DNA of 64,000 nucleotides from Shinisaurus crocodilurus (GCA_021292165.1 CM037876.1:115945379-116009378); one strand, 5' to 3'; shown: positions 1 to 11,468, counted from the stretch's first letter. Numbers and translations: made by a program. The notes: generated from the sequence alone by a model not told the origin.

Positions 1-254
1 AGTGGAGGGGAATCACATTCAAGTAACTCCAAATGCCTGCTGAAAAAGCAAAGTCTTCAGCGGAAAGCAAGCAATGAGGAGAGCATTCCACAACCTGGGC
101 AGCACAACTTAGAAAGCCCAGTCTTGTGTAACACCCATCATTTTTGAGATGGGGGGGGGGCAAACACAGAGCAGGGCTTCCAATGTTGGTCTGAGTGCAT
201 GAGTAGGTTCATATGGAAGGAGGCAGTCCTAGCCTTACGGTATTTATTTCATTT

Positions 255-460
255 GGGCAGTATCCAATTGGACATGATCACTAACATAAATTATGTTCCA
301 CTAGCATAAGGGACCTCTGGTACAAGGCCAATAGTATAAGTTGGTGTGATGATATTCTCTAGAAGACTCATTGCATTACCACTATTTGCATTGCAGGATA
401 GGTCCCTTATGCTAGTCAACATAATTTACATTAGTGATCATGTCCAATTGGATACTGCCC
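255..460. mobile_element. MITE with ~60-bp terminal inverted repeats
   Basis: Positions 255-315 and 399-460 are near-perfect inverted copies, starting GGGCAGTATCCAATTGG and ending with its complement, around an 83-bp centre. There is no coding potential. This is the layout of a non-autonomous DNA transposon; the family is not recognised and no clear target duplication is seen. Confidence 0.6.
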
Positions 461-610
461 CTTATAGCTGACTTTCTGCCAAAAATGGTGATCAAGTTGC
501 TTACAATAATAAAATACAGATTATAAACAGAATCTTGATTAAAACATAAGAACAAATCAATTAACTCAATTAAAACACAGCAATAAAAATAAAATAGCAC
601 TCAGCCACTG

Positions 611-834
611 CAGGGGAGGCTGGTGACTCCTGTATCAGTGAGGCTCCTTATCTGTTGCAGCTTTTATTCTGAGCTTTATAGGAGCTATCCATGATGCTCC
701 ATGGTGGCAAACCTACATATTTTGGGGATGGAGTACAGCACCGTGGATGCCTCCTATAAAACTCAGAATAAAAGCTGCAATGGTTGAGGAGCCCCACTGA
801 CATAGGAGTCACCAGCTTCCCCTGTCAACCAGTT
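611..834. mobile_element. hAT-like MITE with long inverted repeats
   Basis: The left arm (611-695) begins CAGGGGAGGCTGGTGACTCC, and the right arm (752-834) is its inverted counterpart ending in CCCCTG. The arms share the AATAAAAGCTGCAA segment in opposite orientation. CAGGGG ends suit hAT, but the flanking 8-mers do not match, so the duplication has decayed or the ends are slightly misplaced. Confidence 0.55.
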
Positions 835-845
835 AACCCCCCCCC

Positions 846-1370
846 CCTTCAGCAACAAACCAGCTTACCTGCCAAAGGCCTCCATGAATAAAGATGTCTC
901 TGCCTGCCGGTGGAAGGACAACAAAAGAGGGAGCCAATGGAACCTTCACTTGCCAGGGAATTCCAGAGCCGCTGGGAGCAGCCACTGAGAAGGCCCTCTC
1001 TTGAGTCCATACCAAACACGCATCTGTAGTGGTGGGCGTGAGAGAAGAGCTTTCCCCAAATATCTTACAACCCGGGCAGGCTTGTATGGGTGAATGTCAT
1101 GTCCTGACCTTGGAATGTTAGGGGCTTTAAAGCTAGAAAGTACCACTTTGCATCGGGCCTGAAAAGGAGACCCCTCCTCTAGTTTCCTGCATTGAGCAGG
1201 GGGTTGGACTCGATAGCCTTGTAGGCTCCTTCCAACTCTATATGAATCTATGAATAGGCAGCCATTGGAGGCAAAACAGCATTGGAGTAATATGCCCCAG
1301 ATGATGCACGCCAGGTAATGGTCTGAGTGCTGCATTCTGAGCCAGGTGAAGTTTCCACTGTGTGTGCTGC
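846..1370 (-). mobile_element. LINE 3' remnant (CR1/L2-like) with a CR1-type tail
   Basis: Minus-strand fragments resemble the carboxy end of CR1/L2-type LINE reading frames (RAFSVAAP, then several breaks). The plus strand at 1170-1255 has the CR1 3' consensus block ending CCTTCCAACTCTATATGAA, preceded by a scrap of 5S-derived SINE (GGAGACCCCTCC). The mosaic is old and frame-broken. Confidence 0.5.
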
Positions 1371-1740
1371 TGCTGCTTGAAATCAGCAGCAGAGGCTTGA
1401 AGGAGGCAAGGAAAGCTTGTATAACTCATGGTTGTATTGTAGAAGCCTGTAAATCACCACTAACTAGTTCCCTGTGGCAAATAAAAATGTCCTCAAGATG
1501 ACTAAGCAGGGAAACATGGGGTGCTTCCAGACAAGGCTTTCCGGACAATCGCCCTGCCTTATACATGACATTTTATGGGGGTGGGAGGGCCCAGACACCA
1601 CAGTCTTCCACTTGTAACTCTCCCATGCTTTTCTACCAGGCATTAAGGAGAAAAGACGGAATAGCTCACAATGCCTTCTGACTGGAACATAGGATCCCTG
1701 CTCAGCCATGAGTTCAGTCTCATTTATCCTCACAACAGTC

Positions 1741-1745
1741 CTATT

Positions 1746-1780
<35 letters not shown>

Positions 1781-2624
1781 TTTCATTTCTATACCGTCCC
1801 ACAGCTGAAGCTCTCTGGGCAGTTCACAACAGCACATACAATAAAATCAAGATAAACCAACAATAAAAACAACATTGTAATTTAAAAAATTTAAAACCAA
1901 AATTAAAAACGCAGTTTAAAATATACAATAGTAAAAGTTAATACAACTAAGTCTACAGGTCACCCCCTCCCCCTCCCATGTGCTATTTTGAACAGATTAA
2001 ATATCGAATGCCTTGGCATAAAGGGAAGTCTTAACCTGGCGCTGAAAAGATAGTAAGTGGCGCCAGGCGGGCCTCAGTGGGGAGCTTATTCCATAATTGG
2101 GGGGCTACCACTGAAAAGGCCCTCCTCCTTGTTGGCACCAACCAAGCCTCCCTTGGAGGTGGCAGTCGGAGGAAAGCCCCAGATGTTGAGTGCAGTGTCT
2201 GGGTAGATTGTGGTTGGGAGAGGCGTTCCGTCAGGTATTGTGGTCCTAAGCCGTGTAGGGCATTATAGGTTAGAACAGCACCTTGCATTCAGCTCGGAAG
2301 CATATTGACAGCCAGTGCAAAAGAGCCAGAACTGGTGTAATATGTTCGGACCTTCTGGTCCCCGTAACAAGTCTGTCTGCCGCATTTTGCACAAGCTGCA
2401 GCTTCCGAACAGTCTTCAAAGGCAGCCCCACGTAGAGTGCGTTGCAGTAGTCTACCTTAGAGATTACCAGAGTGTAGATTACTGAGAGCAGGCTATCCCT
2501 GTCCAGATAGGGTCATAGCTGGGCCACCAGCCGGAGCTGGTAGAAGACACTCTGTGCCACTGAGGCCACTTGAGCCTCAAGTAACAAAGATGGCTCCAGG
2601 AGCACCCGCAAGCTACGAACCTTC
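1741..2624 (-). mobile_element. CR1/L2-type LINE 3' end
   Basis: The plus strand starts with a TATTTATT repeat (the 3' tail of a minus-strand element), then a short 3' UTR. Minus-strand coding from about 2290 to 2035 includes RAFSVVAPQLWNKLPTEARL, the typical carboxy terminus of CR1/L2-type ORF2. Conserved LINE sequence continues to about 2620. The element is 5'-truncated, and the catalytic domains are absent. Confidence 0.65.
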
Positions 2625-2755
2625 TCCTATGAGATAGGTTAGGTTGAGAAATGGTGAGGATGTCGGCTGGTGAGCTTCATGGCCAAGCAGGGATTCCAAA
2701 ACTGGTCTCTCCAACTTAAGTCCAACATCCCATCCACTGCAACGCACTGGCTGTC
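2625..2755 (-). mobile_element. Diverged tRNA-derived SINE fragment
   Basis: It matches the reverse strand of the SINE family seen intact at 14142-14380 (the GGTTAGG...GAG block and the AGCTTCATGGCCAAGC block), with many changes. The poly-ATAA tail is missing. Confidence 0.5.
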
Positions 2756-3163
2756 ATCGGTAGGCTAGTATTACTTGTTTTATCCCCATATTGCATATGG
2801 GAGCAGAGACTGAAGTTGGATGATTAGTGGCTTGCCTAGGACCATTTAGTGAATTTGTGGCTGAGGTTACATTTGAACTGGCAAGGTCCTGGCTCTTTAA
2901 CCTCTACATTATACCAGCTCACTGGAGCTCTAGTGTAGCTTTGGTCCAAATTGTGAATGAACTGTGTGGTACAGAATTGAGTTCTTAATCTTTTGAGAAT
3001 GTCACAGCCTACCCAGCCCTTGGGCTATATTTCCTAAAGTTGTGTAACCCAATATATTAAACACATCTTATGGGATTTCTTGAAGATAATTTTAACTGCT
3101 TGTTGCACTGATTGCTGTATTATAGAATCCAATTATCCAGAGCACTGTAAAATTCTTAGAGGT
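2756..3163. other. No gene seen
   Basis: No supported coding segment. Positions 2790-2930 weakly resemble an old MIR/SINE body (TTGCCTAGGACCATTTAGTG). The rest is plain AT-rich sequence. Confidence 0.4.
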
Positions 3164-3345
3164 TTCATAGATTTCATAGATCATAGAGTTGGAAGGAGCC
3201 TACAAGGCCATCGAGTCCAACCCCCTGCTCAATGCAGGAAACTAGAGGAGGGGTCTCCCATCCAAGTAATAACCAGGCTTGACCCTGCTTAGTTTTCCAC
3301 ACTCAGACAAGCTGAACCAGCATAAGCCACAAGCCTGCATGTAAA
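3164..3345 (-). mobile_element. 5S-rRNA-derived SINE with CR1-like tail
   Basis: On the minus strand the head is 5S-rRNA-like (complements of AAGCTAAGCAGGGTC and TTACTTGGATGGGAGACC), joined to a CR1-type 3' tail (TTGAGCAGGGGGTTGGACTC) and a short ATCTATGAAAT repeat. It is the same arrangement as the plus-strand copy at 7035. Confidence 0.75.
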
Positions 3346-3575
3346 TAACCCCACCTACCCCTTTTAAAATGGTGGCACATCTAAAATTCTTTTCCGGTTG
3401 TTGATTATAATTTCCTGTTGGTGCCACTTCAGGCTCTTGGTTTTGTAATTGTGCCTGAAAAAATGGCTCATAATAGCAAAGATTATGCTTAGACAATGTA
3501 CTTAGTAGAACTGGTTTCAAACCAATAATTAAGAATCCCTGTTTGGCTGCTGTTTGCACAACTTTTGAGAATTAG

Positions 3576-3578
3576 TTG

Positions 3579-3631
<53 letters not shown>

Positions 3632-3665
3632 CACACGCACGCACCCACCCACCCACCCACCCATA
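3576..3665. repeat. Compound microsatellite (TC)n-(CA)n-(CACC)n
   Basis: About 25 TC/CT units (3579-3628), then CACACGCACG and repeated CACC units. Minus-strand open frames across it are simple-repeat artefacts. Confidence 0.9.
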
Positions 3666-4795
3666 AAAGGAGTCTTTCAGATGTTTTTCTGTGTATATTT
3701 CCTCTTTCTAGAAGTAAAAATGTTAAGGCTGCAATCTGATGCCTGGTCATACTAAGGGATACCAACTTTTGATTTAAAAATTACTTGCCTCTTGTGCAGG
3801 GCCAGCACATGGCATGGTAGGGAGGTTAAGCAGAACCTGGCAGGACAGGGATAGGATCAATGAAAGAATTCTGATATTTTTTTTCTGAATTACATTATTG
3901 TATAGTAAAAATACTCATTATTTGGCAACCCCAGCCACACAATTGTATTTCTAAAGGTCTTATTTTAGAAGAATATGTCCCCCTTCTGTTATAAAATATT
4001 GCTTTGTTCCTTGGCACAAAAAAAGGTGAATAAATGCAAGCACTTTAAAATGTAAAATTCGTCTTAAAATATCTGACCATGTCATCTATACAAAGTTAGA
4101 CTTGCTTTTGATTGGTTGTGATAAAGGGAGCTGCCTATTCCTAGTGAACAGCTAGTGCATTTTCCCTTCTAAAAATCATAGCTCATGTAAACACACTAGT
4201 TGCACTCTGTCATTATTCAGTCATAGAGCTAAAAGTAGTTGTTTAGGGATCTTACCAAATTAAACTACAGTTGTGGACTACTACCTGGCACTTAAGATAG
4301 TGCTTTCAAAACACTTCATGGACATGATCTCGGTGATTCTTACAGATGTACATTATACAGGTGATTATATTATCTCCATATTGTGGAGTCAGGGCACTGA
4401 GGCTGGGAGATAGTTGCCTGCCTAAGGCCTTCCAATGAGTTTATGGCAGTTCCCAAGTCAATTTCAGTAGCAGTAAAAATATACTAGCTAAACTTTCCTC
4501 TCACCGAGGGTGTGTTACTAGCTGAACTCTTCCTAACTTTCCCCCCTCCTACTGTCGACTCAGTAATAAATTTTCAGGCTATCTGGATCTTTTATCAACT
4601 CCACACATAATAGGTACATTTTAATGCTATGTATAAAAACTATTTTTATAACTACGCTTTACAGCTCTCTCCCGTTCAACAACATTCCAAGCGCTGTGAT
4701 TGGCTCCTGACACTCAGGTAGAGAGAGGTGGAACTCCAGCTGTCTGTCACAGTAAGCAACAGAATCATGATATGTCATGTTACAGATGCATGCCA
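3666..4795. other. No gene seen
   Basis: Intron or intergenic sequence. An old MIR-like piece at 4370-4460 (ACTGAGGCTGGGAGATAG) is the only structure I see; no coding segment is supported. Confidence 0.4.
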
Positions 4796-5352
4796 GTCAG
4801 TCAGGCGATCACTCGTGACCGAGTAAGATTGTCTTCCAGGATAAAAAAAAAAGAAAAGAAAATTTACAGAAAGGAGATTTTAAAAGGAGGAAAATTCTAA
4901 AGAAAATTGTGTAGACTCTAGCGATGGGTCCGTAAGTGACTGTGGAGGCCAATTCTAGATCTACACAGCTTCCCACAGTGAGGACACAGGTTACCAGATG
5001 GAAGATGGTCCTGTAAAGGATTCATTTGACGTGCTTTTCGCTTAGCACGTTTCTCCCTTTTTTTTCACCTTGCACTCGAGCTTCTTCAAAGTCCATAGAA
5101 CCTTTGTGAAAGGCCAACCTCCAGTTAGATCGTTCATGGGCCAGAGCTTCCCAGTTTTTGATGTTTATATTGCATTTTTTTAGATTAGCCTTAAGAACAT
5201 CTTTAAACCTCTTATATTGACCACCGATATTCCGCTTTCCATCCTTGAGTTGGGAATAAAGTAACTGCTTTGGAAGACGGCAGTCAGGCATTCGAACAAC
5301 ATGACTGGTCCACTGAAGTTGGCGTTGAAGGATCATTTTTTCAATGCACTGG
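4796..5352 (-). mobile_element. Ingi/Vingi-like LINE, 5'-truncated copy
   Basis: The reverse strand matches the 3' end of the full-length element at 18976-22970: coding for ILQRQLQWTSHVVRMPDCR and the downstream basic region (5022-5343), then the C2H2 finger region and 3' UTR ending in the GATCACTCGTGACCGAGTAAG block. The zinc-finger segment is now out of frame. It contains only about the last 15 percent of the parent element. Confidence 0.8.
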
Positions 5353-5569
5353 GAACATCACTGCAGGAGTGCTGCAGAAAATAAGACCCTTCACTTTATT
5401 TTATGGTGCAAGTTATCTCTTCTGCAATATACAACTGTGGATTTCTTATGCTCTAAATCCAGCCCCACATTCAAACTACAAGTTTATGTTTCACTAGGCT
5501 GTGGATTTGCCAAAAAATTTCCAGATGTGGGGATTAGATGAATAACAAATGACCAGGAAACCACCTTAG

Positions 5570-5735
5570 GATACATAGGATGGAGTTGGAAGGGGCCTAC
5601 AAGGCCATCGAATCCAACTTCCTGCTCAATGCAGAAAACAGAGGAGGGATCGCCCATCCAAGTAATAACTAGGCCTGACACTGCTTAGCTTTCTACGCTC
5701 AGCCAGCATGAGCCACCTTGGGTTTGAACAAATGA
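5570..5735 (-). mobile_element. 5S-rRNA-derived SINE with CR1-like tail
   Basis: Minus-strand copy: the CR1-like tail (5578-5640) is followed by the complement of the 5S-derived head (CCATCCAAGTAATAACTAGG, then a GCTTAGC block). It is more diverged in the 5' head than the copy at 7035. Confidence 0.7.
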
Positions 5736-6107
5736 GTAACTCAAGATAATTATATTGTCTTAACTTTTAGCATTTGTTGAAAGGCATTTTGGGACCCAAT
5801 TCTTGTGTGTACACCAGATGAACTTCAACCTCTCTATATTGGATCAATGAGGATAACTGTTCTGTATGTTGAATGTTACAGTAATGGTTCACTTGGCAAT
5901 ATTATTGGATCCATGGACCAAAACATCCACCCTGCACTGTTTGTGTTGTAAATGGAATCCAGGGAATGACTTAAATAGCTTGAAGGGGATGCTTCTGAAG
6001 GGAAAGAACTATGTAAGAGCTATGTAATTGGGCAAGGAGGTCTGTTAATGAGGCTCTCTTGTTTTTCAAATAGAATATGCCTTTTTTGGCTGCTGTTTCC
6101 TCTACTG

Positions 6108-6654
6108 CAGGGGTCCTCAAACTTTTTAAACAGGGGGCCAGTTCATTGTCCCTCAGACTGTTGGGGGCCCGGACTATAGCCCCTGAGGTGCCGTCGATGA
6201 CTTTGATGGCGTTGAGCGCTGGGTGGTAACAGAGGCTGCAGAGTCCGTCGGCATCACAACGCAGGCAGCTGCCTACAGCAGCAGCCACGCACCGGCGCCG
6301 AGGAACAAGATGTTTTCCCGGCCTCCTCCGCTGCCATCGTGCAGAACAAGAGGCCTGGCGGAGCCGCTCAGTGACGGACCCGAGAGGAGCCGCCGCCGCC
6401 ACAAGTCAGCATCCGGGTCCGGAGAAAGGGGGAGGGAAAAGGGGAGAGAGGGAACAAGAGAGAGAGAAAGGGAGAGAGCCGAGTGTCGGCAGGAAATTAT
6501 GTAATTACGCTGGATGCGGAACGCCGACAAAAGAATCGGTGCTTGAAGCGAAAGAGTTAAAAAAAAAGTCTGCTTCCACCGATTGGCTGCCGGGCCGGAT
6601 AAAAAGGCAAGGCGGGCCAGATGTGGCCCTCGGGCCTTAGTTTGAAGACCCCTG
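6108..6654. mobile_element. hAT non-autonomous element, 8-bp TSD CTCTACTG
   Basis: The ends CAGGGGTCCTCAAACTTT and its complement (AGTTTGAAGACCCCTG) are inverted repeats. CTCTACTG stands immediately outside both ends (6100-6107, 6655-6662), which is the 8-bp duplication of hAT. The inside is CpG-rich with GAGA runs and no transposase. The high CpG is element-borne, not a host promoter island. Confidence 0.88.
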
Positions 6655-7034
6655 CTCTACTGGATGTGAGCAAAGTCCATGTCACAATTAATTGGTAGTT
6701 TATTGCCTAGCTTGGAAGCAATTGCCAAGATTTCTCCCAAGGTTCCTTCCACATTAATGAAACCTGACTGTGGACTTTATACTCAGTGGGGCAGGCACTC
6801 TCTTGCACAGATATTATTTGCCTGGTGGATAGAAAGGTGGAGGGATAAGTTTATCCTTTTTCCATGTGAAGACAGTGTTGGCTTTTTTGAGTATATGAAC
6901 CAGGGCTTTGAGTATGATTTAAAATGATACACAATCAGGGTGAGTGAGTGCTGCAATTCCAGCACATGCAAAGGAAAATCCCAACACAGAGAGTTTGATA
7001 CTGGCTGCTGAATTCAGCATCTTAAAGATATACA

Positions 7035-7195
7035 GGCCTGTGGCTCATGCTGGCTCAGCTTGTCTGAGTGTGGAAAGCTAAGCAGGGTCAGGCCTGGTTA
7101 TTACTTGGATGGGAGACCCCTCCTCTGGTTTCCTGCATTGAGCAGGGGGTTGGACTTGATGGCCTTATAGGCCCCTTACAACTCTATCTATGAAA
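7035..7195 (+). mobile_element. 5S-rRNA-derived SINE with CR1-like tail, best copy
   Basis: The head (7035-7120) aligns along the 5S rRNA gene, including the internal promoter regions: GGAAAGCTAAGCAGGGTC (A-box/IE area) and CTTGGATGGGAGACC (C-box area). At 7121 it switches to a CR1 3' tail (TGCATTGAGCAGGGGGTTGG) ending in ATCTATGA. This is a SINE with a pol III 5S-type promoter and, by its tail, likely CR1-dependent retrotransposition (inference). Confidence 0.85.
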
Positions 7196-7983
7196 CCAAT
7201 AATTGTTTGTGGTCTTTGTCCTACATCTGTAAAAATATCATGCTATGGACACATGGTTTAGTTTGGCTCCAAAGGCAAGGCTACATACAAGACTTTGTAT
7301 TCTCTTGGCTTAAACAACGACAACAAAGCCTCTCAAAATTCTGTATAGATGAATGGCTTCCATTCATTCCTGTTTGAACAATTAAAGCACTATATTTGGG
7401 GATACTACTTAGTGGTAGAAATGCCCATCCTCAGTCCTCCATCCTTGTACATTGATGTGTCTGCAGTTGTGCAATTGTCCAGCACTCCAAGATAACAGAC
7501 TATTTTGCCAGCCTGGATAGATTGGGGGCATGTATAGGCTGCTGAAGACCAGAGTCTTTATATGGTTCTGCTAACTTGAGATGAGTAGGTCATCTTAACT
7601 GTGTATTAAATGTCACTGTGGCTTTACTCATTATTTTTCAGGAGTGTGCACATTTAAACTACTGTCAGTTCAAACAGGAAACCAGAGAAGCTGAGTCATC
7701 TGCTTTTAGTATTGATCTGTTGTGTTAATAATGAGAACTTGTGGTTTACTTGGGTTAATTCTTCTTTTTTAGGAACAAAAATTCAGGGTGGTTCTTTTGA
7801 AATGGCCAACGCATTAGAGTGAGACTTAACTCTATAGCTCTTTGTAAGCTATATCCACCTTTCAGAATTTGTAAACAATGGTCCATTTTTAAACATAGGG
7901 ATCTACCTTACACTGTCAGACCTTTGATCTGTCTAGGCCTGTACTGCCTATTCCCAGCGGCAGTTCAAGGTCTGGGGCAGGGG
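7196..7983. other. No gene seen
   Basis: AT-moderate unique sequence. I see no supported coding segment or repeat. Confidence 0.4.
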
Positions 7984-8248
7984 CAGGGCTGGCCCGGCCC
8001 AAGACATTTTGCTGCCTGAAGCAAGGAAGATGGCAACACTTCCCATTCTATGTACAGCAGCTGACTGGACTGACAGCTGAATTTTTCTGTAATGCTGAGG
8101 ATGGGACAGCATCTTCCACCACACCTGAAAGCAGCAGGCTTGCTTAGGGGGCACAGGGCAGGCCACCTGTCACACAATTCTCTCCTCCAACACCTTGCTG
8201 CTGCCTGAGACCACTGCCTCACTTTGCCTCATGGTAGGGCCAGCCCTG
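7984..8248. mobile_element. hAT MITE, 8-bp TSD GGCAGGGG
   Basis: The ends are CAGGGCTGGCCC and GGGCCAGCCCTG, inverted repeats. GGCAGGGG flanks both sides (7976-7983, 8249-8256). The internal sequence is non-coding. Diverged partial relatives sit at 18880-18962 and 48766-48912. Confidence 0.85.
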
Positions 8249-8256
8249 GGCAGGGG

Positions 8257-8865
8257 TCTTTCCCAGCGATATTACCTGATGCCAGGGGTTGCCCGATGCC
8301 AGGGGGACCTTCTGCATGCCAAGCATGTGCTCTGCTGCTGAGCTACAGCCCTTCTTGTTCTTCTCTAGTTCATGAAAGCCTTTATGACGTTGACATTTTT
8401 CATTCACTAGTAGTAGGACTTGAATCCCTTCCTGGCAGTAGGTTGCATTTTCCCTCCTACTAGTGCAAGATGCTGCAAGTCCAAAGAAAAGCTCAAATAT
8501 ATTTTGGCTGCAATTGTGTATATTTTGAAAAATGCAGTCAGCTCGATGGTAGAACTTCCTGGTCTGCATTTGGAATAACTCCAGAATTTAAACGATATTT
8601 AGATTTCACTTCTATTATTAGTAATAGAAAAGTGCTGAGTAGTATTTCCAGGGGTACCTTACTGTAGAATTAGTAAGCCTCCTTTGAGCTGGCAAGGAAT
8701 TGATTTAAGGGAAATGCAGAGCCCTTGCAAGTCCAGTTGCAGCAGATGACAGCTCTGAGTGTTAGCAACTCTGAGAATCAAGAAAGGAACTAGAAACGGA
8801 AAAGTGCAAGATCAGTTATAAAAATGTTCTTGTAGAAGCTTTATAATATGTTGTGACAGAATATT
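8257..8865. other. No gene seen
   Basis: Unique-looking sequence with several short chance frames on both strands; none has family similarity that I recognise. Confidence 0.4.
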
Positions 8866-8955
8866 ATTACATTACATTAATATCCTGCCTTTTTTCCTCT
8901 TGCAAGGAACCTCAGATGGCTTACATAGTCCTCCTCCTCTCTATTTTGTGCATAG
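8866..8955 (-). mobile_element. tRNA-derived SINE, 5'-truncated
   Basis: Only the 3' half of the SINE (complement of the AAGGAACC..GGC block and the poly-ATTA tail) is present; the tRNA-like head is missing. Confidence 0.65.
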
Positions 8956-8965
8956 TAGTAGTAGG

Positions 8966-9055
8966 CGATCACTCGTGACCAAGTAAGATTGTCTTCTAGG
9001 ATAAAATTACAAAAAGAAAATTATAAAAAGAGGAAATTCTTAAAAATTTTGTGAG
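8966..9055 (-). mobile_element. Ingi/Vingi-like LINE, very short 3' end
   Basis: It matches only the 3' UTR of the full element (complement of GATCGCCT and ATCTTACTTGGTCACG blocks), ending in an AGT/TGA-type microsatellite at 8957-8965. It is a strongly 5'-truncated insertion lying directly next to the SINE fragment. Confidence 0.7.
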
Positions 9056-9059
9056 GCTT

Positions 9060-10990
9060 GCTCTGGAGGCAGGGATGGTCCTGTCTGCTGGATTCTGGGT
9101 CCAGAGGGCTTGAACCAAGTGGTCCTGGTCACCGGAGGAGCATCTGGCGGCCTGGAGATGGTGGTGGAGGGGGCAGTGCGCCTGTGGGGTGGCGCAGATG
9201 AGCTTCCCCATGCGGGATACAGCTTGGCCCGTCTGGAGGCTGCAGCGCCGGGGGAAGGTGACTCCCTCCTTGGGGACTGGCATCCCTCCATGGGGCGATG
9301 ACGAACTCTGGGAGGGTGAGACAGAGGGATCCCACTCCCTGCAATGTAGCCAGGAACCACATCCCTGAAATCCACTATGATGGTTGCCAGCTTGTCAAAG
9401 AATGGCATGGTCCTGGGCTCGGCCCCTGAGCATCTGTTGTGTGTGACCACCTCCTTGAACTTCCTCTTGACGGAATGAAGTATGTCCTTGCATTGTGAGG
9501 GGGTACGTGAGTAGCCTCGTTGTAGAATCATAGAATCATAGAAAAGTAGAGTTGGAAGGGGACTACAAGGCCATCGAGTCCAACCCCCTGCTCAGTGCAG
9601 GAATCCAGGTCAAAGCATCCCTGACAGATGGCTGTCCGGCTGCACCTTGAATGCCTCCAGAGTGGGAGAGCCCACCACCTCCCTAGGTAGTTGATTCCAT
9701 TGTCTTATTGCTCTGACAGTCAGGAAATTTTTCCTGATGTTTAGGTGGAATCTAGGTTCCTGTAACTTGAGCCCATTATTCCGTGTCCTGCAAACTGGGA
9801 TGATCGAGAAGAGATCCTGGCGGCCTGGCCCTCCTCTGTGTGACATCCCTTCAAATACTGGAAGAGTGCGATCATATCTCCCCTCAGTCTCCTCTTCTGA
9901 AGGCTAAACATGCCCAGTTCTTTCAGTCTCTCCTCATAGGGCTTTGTATCCAGTCCCTTTATCATCCTTGTTGCCCTCCTCTGAACCCTCTCCAGTTTGT
10001 CTATGTCCTTCTTAAAGTGAGGTGCCCAGAACTGGACGCAGTACTCAAGATGAGGCCTAACCACTGCCGAGTAAAGGGGAATTATCACTTCCCGCGATTT
10101 GGAAGCTATACTTCTATTAATACAGCCCAAAATTGCATTTGCCTTCTTTGCAGCCACATCGCATTGCTGGCTCATATTCAGTTTGTGATCTACCACAATT
10201 CCAAGATCCTTCTCACTTGTAGTATTGTTGAGCCAAGTGTCCCCCATTCTGTAACTCTGCATTTGGTTTCCTCTCCCTAGGTGCAGCACTTGGCATTTAT
10301 CCCTATTAAATGTCATTGTGACAGCTCCTCAGAAAACTATGGGAAGAGGTGCTCATGTCTGGTGCTTTTCAGATAGCCCTGTGCCTCTGGGCTGGTCCAT
10401 AGGTTGACAAACACCCCGATTTCTTCTTCAGACCAATACTGTGCCTCCTGCCTCTGCTTGCCAGATGCCTGGCCCGCTGTGGCATCTCCACTTTCAGAGG
10501 GAGCCGCTTGTTGAGAGGCGCCTTGCGAGGCAACAGCTGTTTAAGTGAGCAGGTATGGGGGGGGGGATCAATATCACCCTCCTCAGCAGTGTCCATGGTG
10601 AGGTTAGAGGGAAAGCTGCGAGAAGGCAGCCATCTGGTGTCCAGATGACTGGCTACGGAAGGCTGGCCCCTGTGGGAACTCAGGACAGTCTCTCCTGATA
10701 TCACTGGAGTGTCACTGAGTGGGGACATGACTCCCATGCTGGAGTGAGGACGGTCTCCCAGGTGTTTACAGCCATGAGCGCTGGCTTAGACAAAACGGCC
10801 TCTGGTGACATGGGCTGGCGGACTGACCATGGGTGCGCCTCTAATGTGAGCGGTGGGGGGGGAACAACAGTATGTGTGAGTTTCAGGTTTGGCTTCCCTG
10901 TTTTCAAAAGCTCTGACTGATCTGAGTGAACCAACACGAAAGCAGAGCAACAAGCTCTCGCGTTGGGAGCTAGTCACAGCTTGAAATAGC
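9060..10990 (-). pseudogene. Myb/SANT-like (trihelix) coding remnant split by a CR1
   Basis: On the minus strand the segment at 10455-10330 reads QYWSEEEIGVFVNLWTSPEA, the first helix of a Myb/SANT-like DNA-binding domain. After a 0.8-kb CR1 insertion the frame resumes at 9531 with ILQRGYSRTPSQCKDILHSV, KRKFKEVV and ...MPFFDKLATI, the second half of the same domain fold, then a Pro/Ser-rich tail to about 9060. Upstream (10460-10990) the minus strand is largely open but low in recognisable features. Such proteins occur in Harbinger-type transposons and as host MSANTD/ZSCAN29-type genes; I cannot tell which. Stops and the CR1 make it non-functional as it stands. Confidence 0.55.
9525..10321 (-). 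mobile_element. CR1 LINE, 5'-truncated
   Basis: Minus-strand coding (10316-9741, then 9846-9610 in another frame) gives the carboxy half of CR1 ORF2: [60 protein letters not shown], then [13 protein letters not shown]. One frameshift lies near 9800. The 3' end carries the CR1 octamer-type repeat (ATCATAGAATCATAGAA, 9527-9543). It lacks endonuclease and the RT palm. Confidence 0.92.
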
Positions 10991-11419
10991 AAGCTCCAAG
11001 GTCACACTTGAGTGCACTGGGCGAGATGGGACAAAAAGGAGTCAACAGGTTACTGTCTCCAGCTGGGAAACACTTGGAGGGGGATGGGATGGGATGGGAT
11101 GGCAGCGTGTAACAGCGAGGCTGGCATCGACGTGCCTGTTGCTAGGCAGACTTGGGGATAGAGACCTGGGGGATAGAGCAGCTGCAGATTTTCCCTCTCT
11201 GGCCATGCAGCTCTGTGGTATTTGTGCAGAAACAACGATGAGAAGGCTCTCCCAGGTTCAGATGACACAACAAACAATCGTTATAAGAACAAACTGTTGT
11301 TTCTTATCCTTGTTTCTGAGGACAAAACAGACAATTGTGACTTACAACGACTGGGTTTGGATGACACAACAAGCAAGGGTTGTCTGTTATCTTTGTTTGC
11401 TTGTTGCTGGTCCAAGCCC
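10991..11419. other. No gene; MITE-like debris
   Basis: There is a GGGAT tandem run at 11081-11102. Around 11240-11400 inverted ATGACACAACAA blocks (11263 and 11361) resemble the GGGTTCGCATGACAC MITE family at 15961. No coding segment is supported. Confidence 0.4.
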
Positions 11420-11421
11420 AG

Positions 11422-11468
<47 letters not shown>
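11420..11468. repeat. (CT)n microsatellite
   Basis: A 49-bp CT tract with a single TTT interruption. Confidence 0.95.

Noticed and set aside
3529..3765. Minus-strand protein with RE repeats
   Set aside because: It is a translation of a (TC)n microsatellite.
6108..6654. CpG-rich stretch considered as KIAA0930 promoter and first exon
   Set aside because: It is bounded by hAT ends and an exact 8-bp duplication, and no exon-1-like coding is seen.
7035..7120. 5S rRNA gene
   Set aside because: It is diverged and lacks the 5S 3' end; a CR1-like tail replaces it, so it is a SINE.
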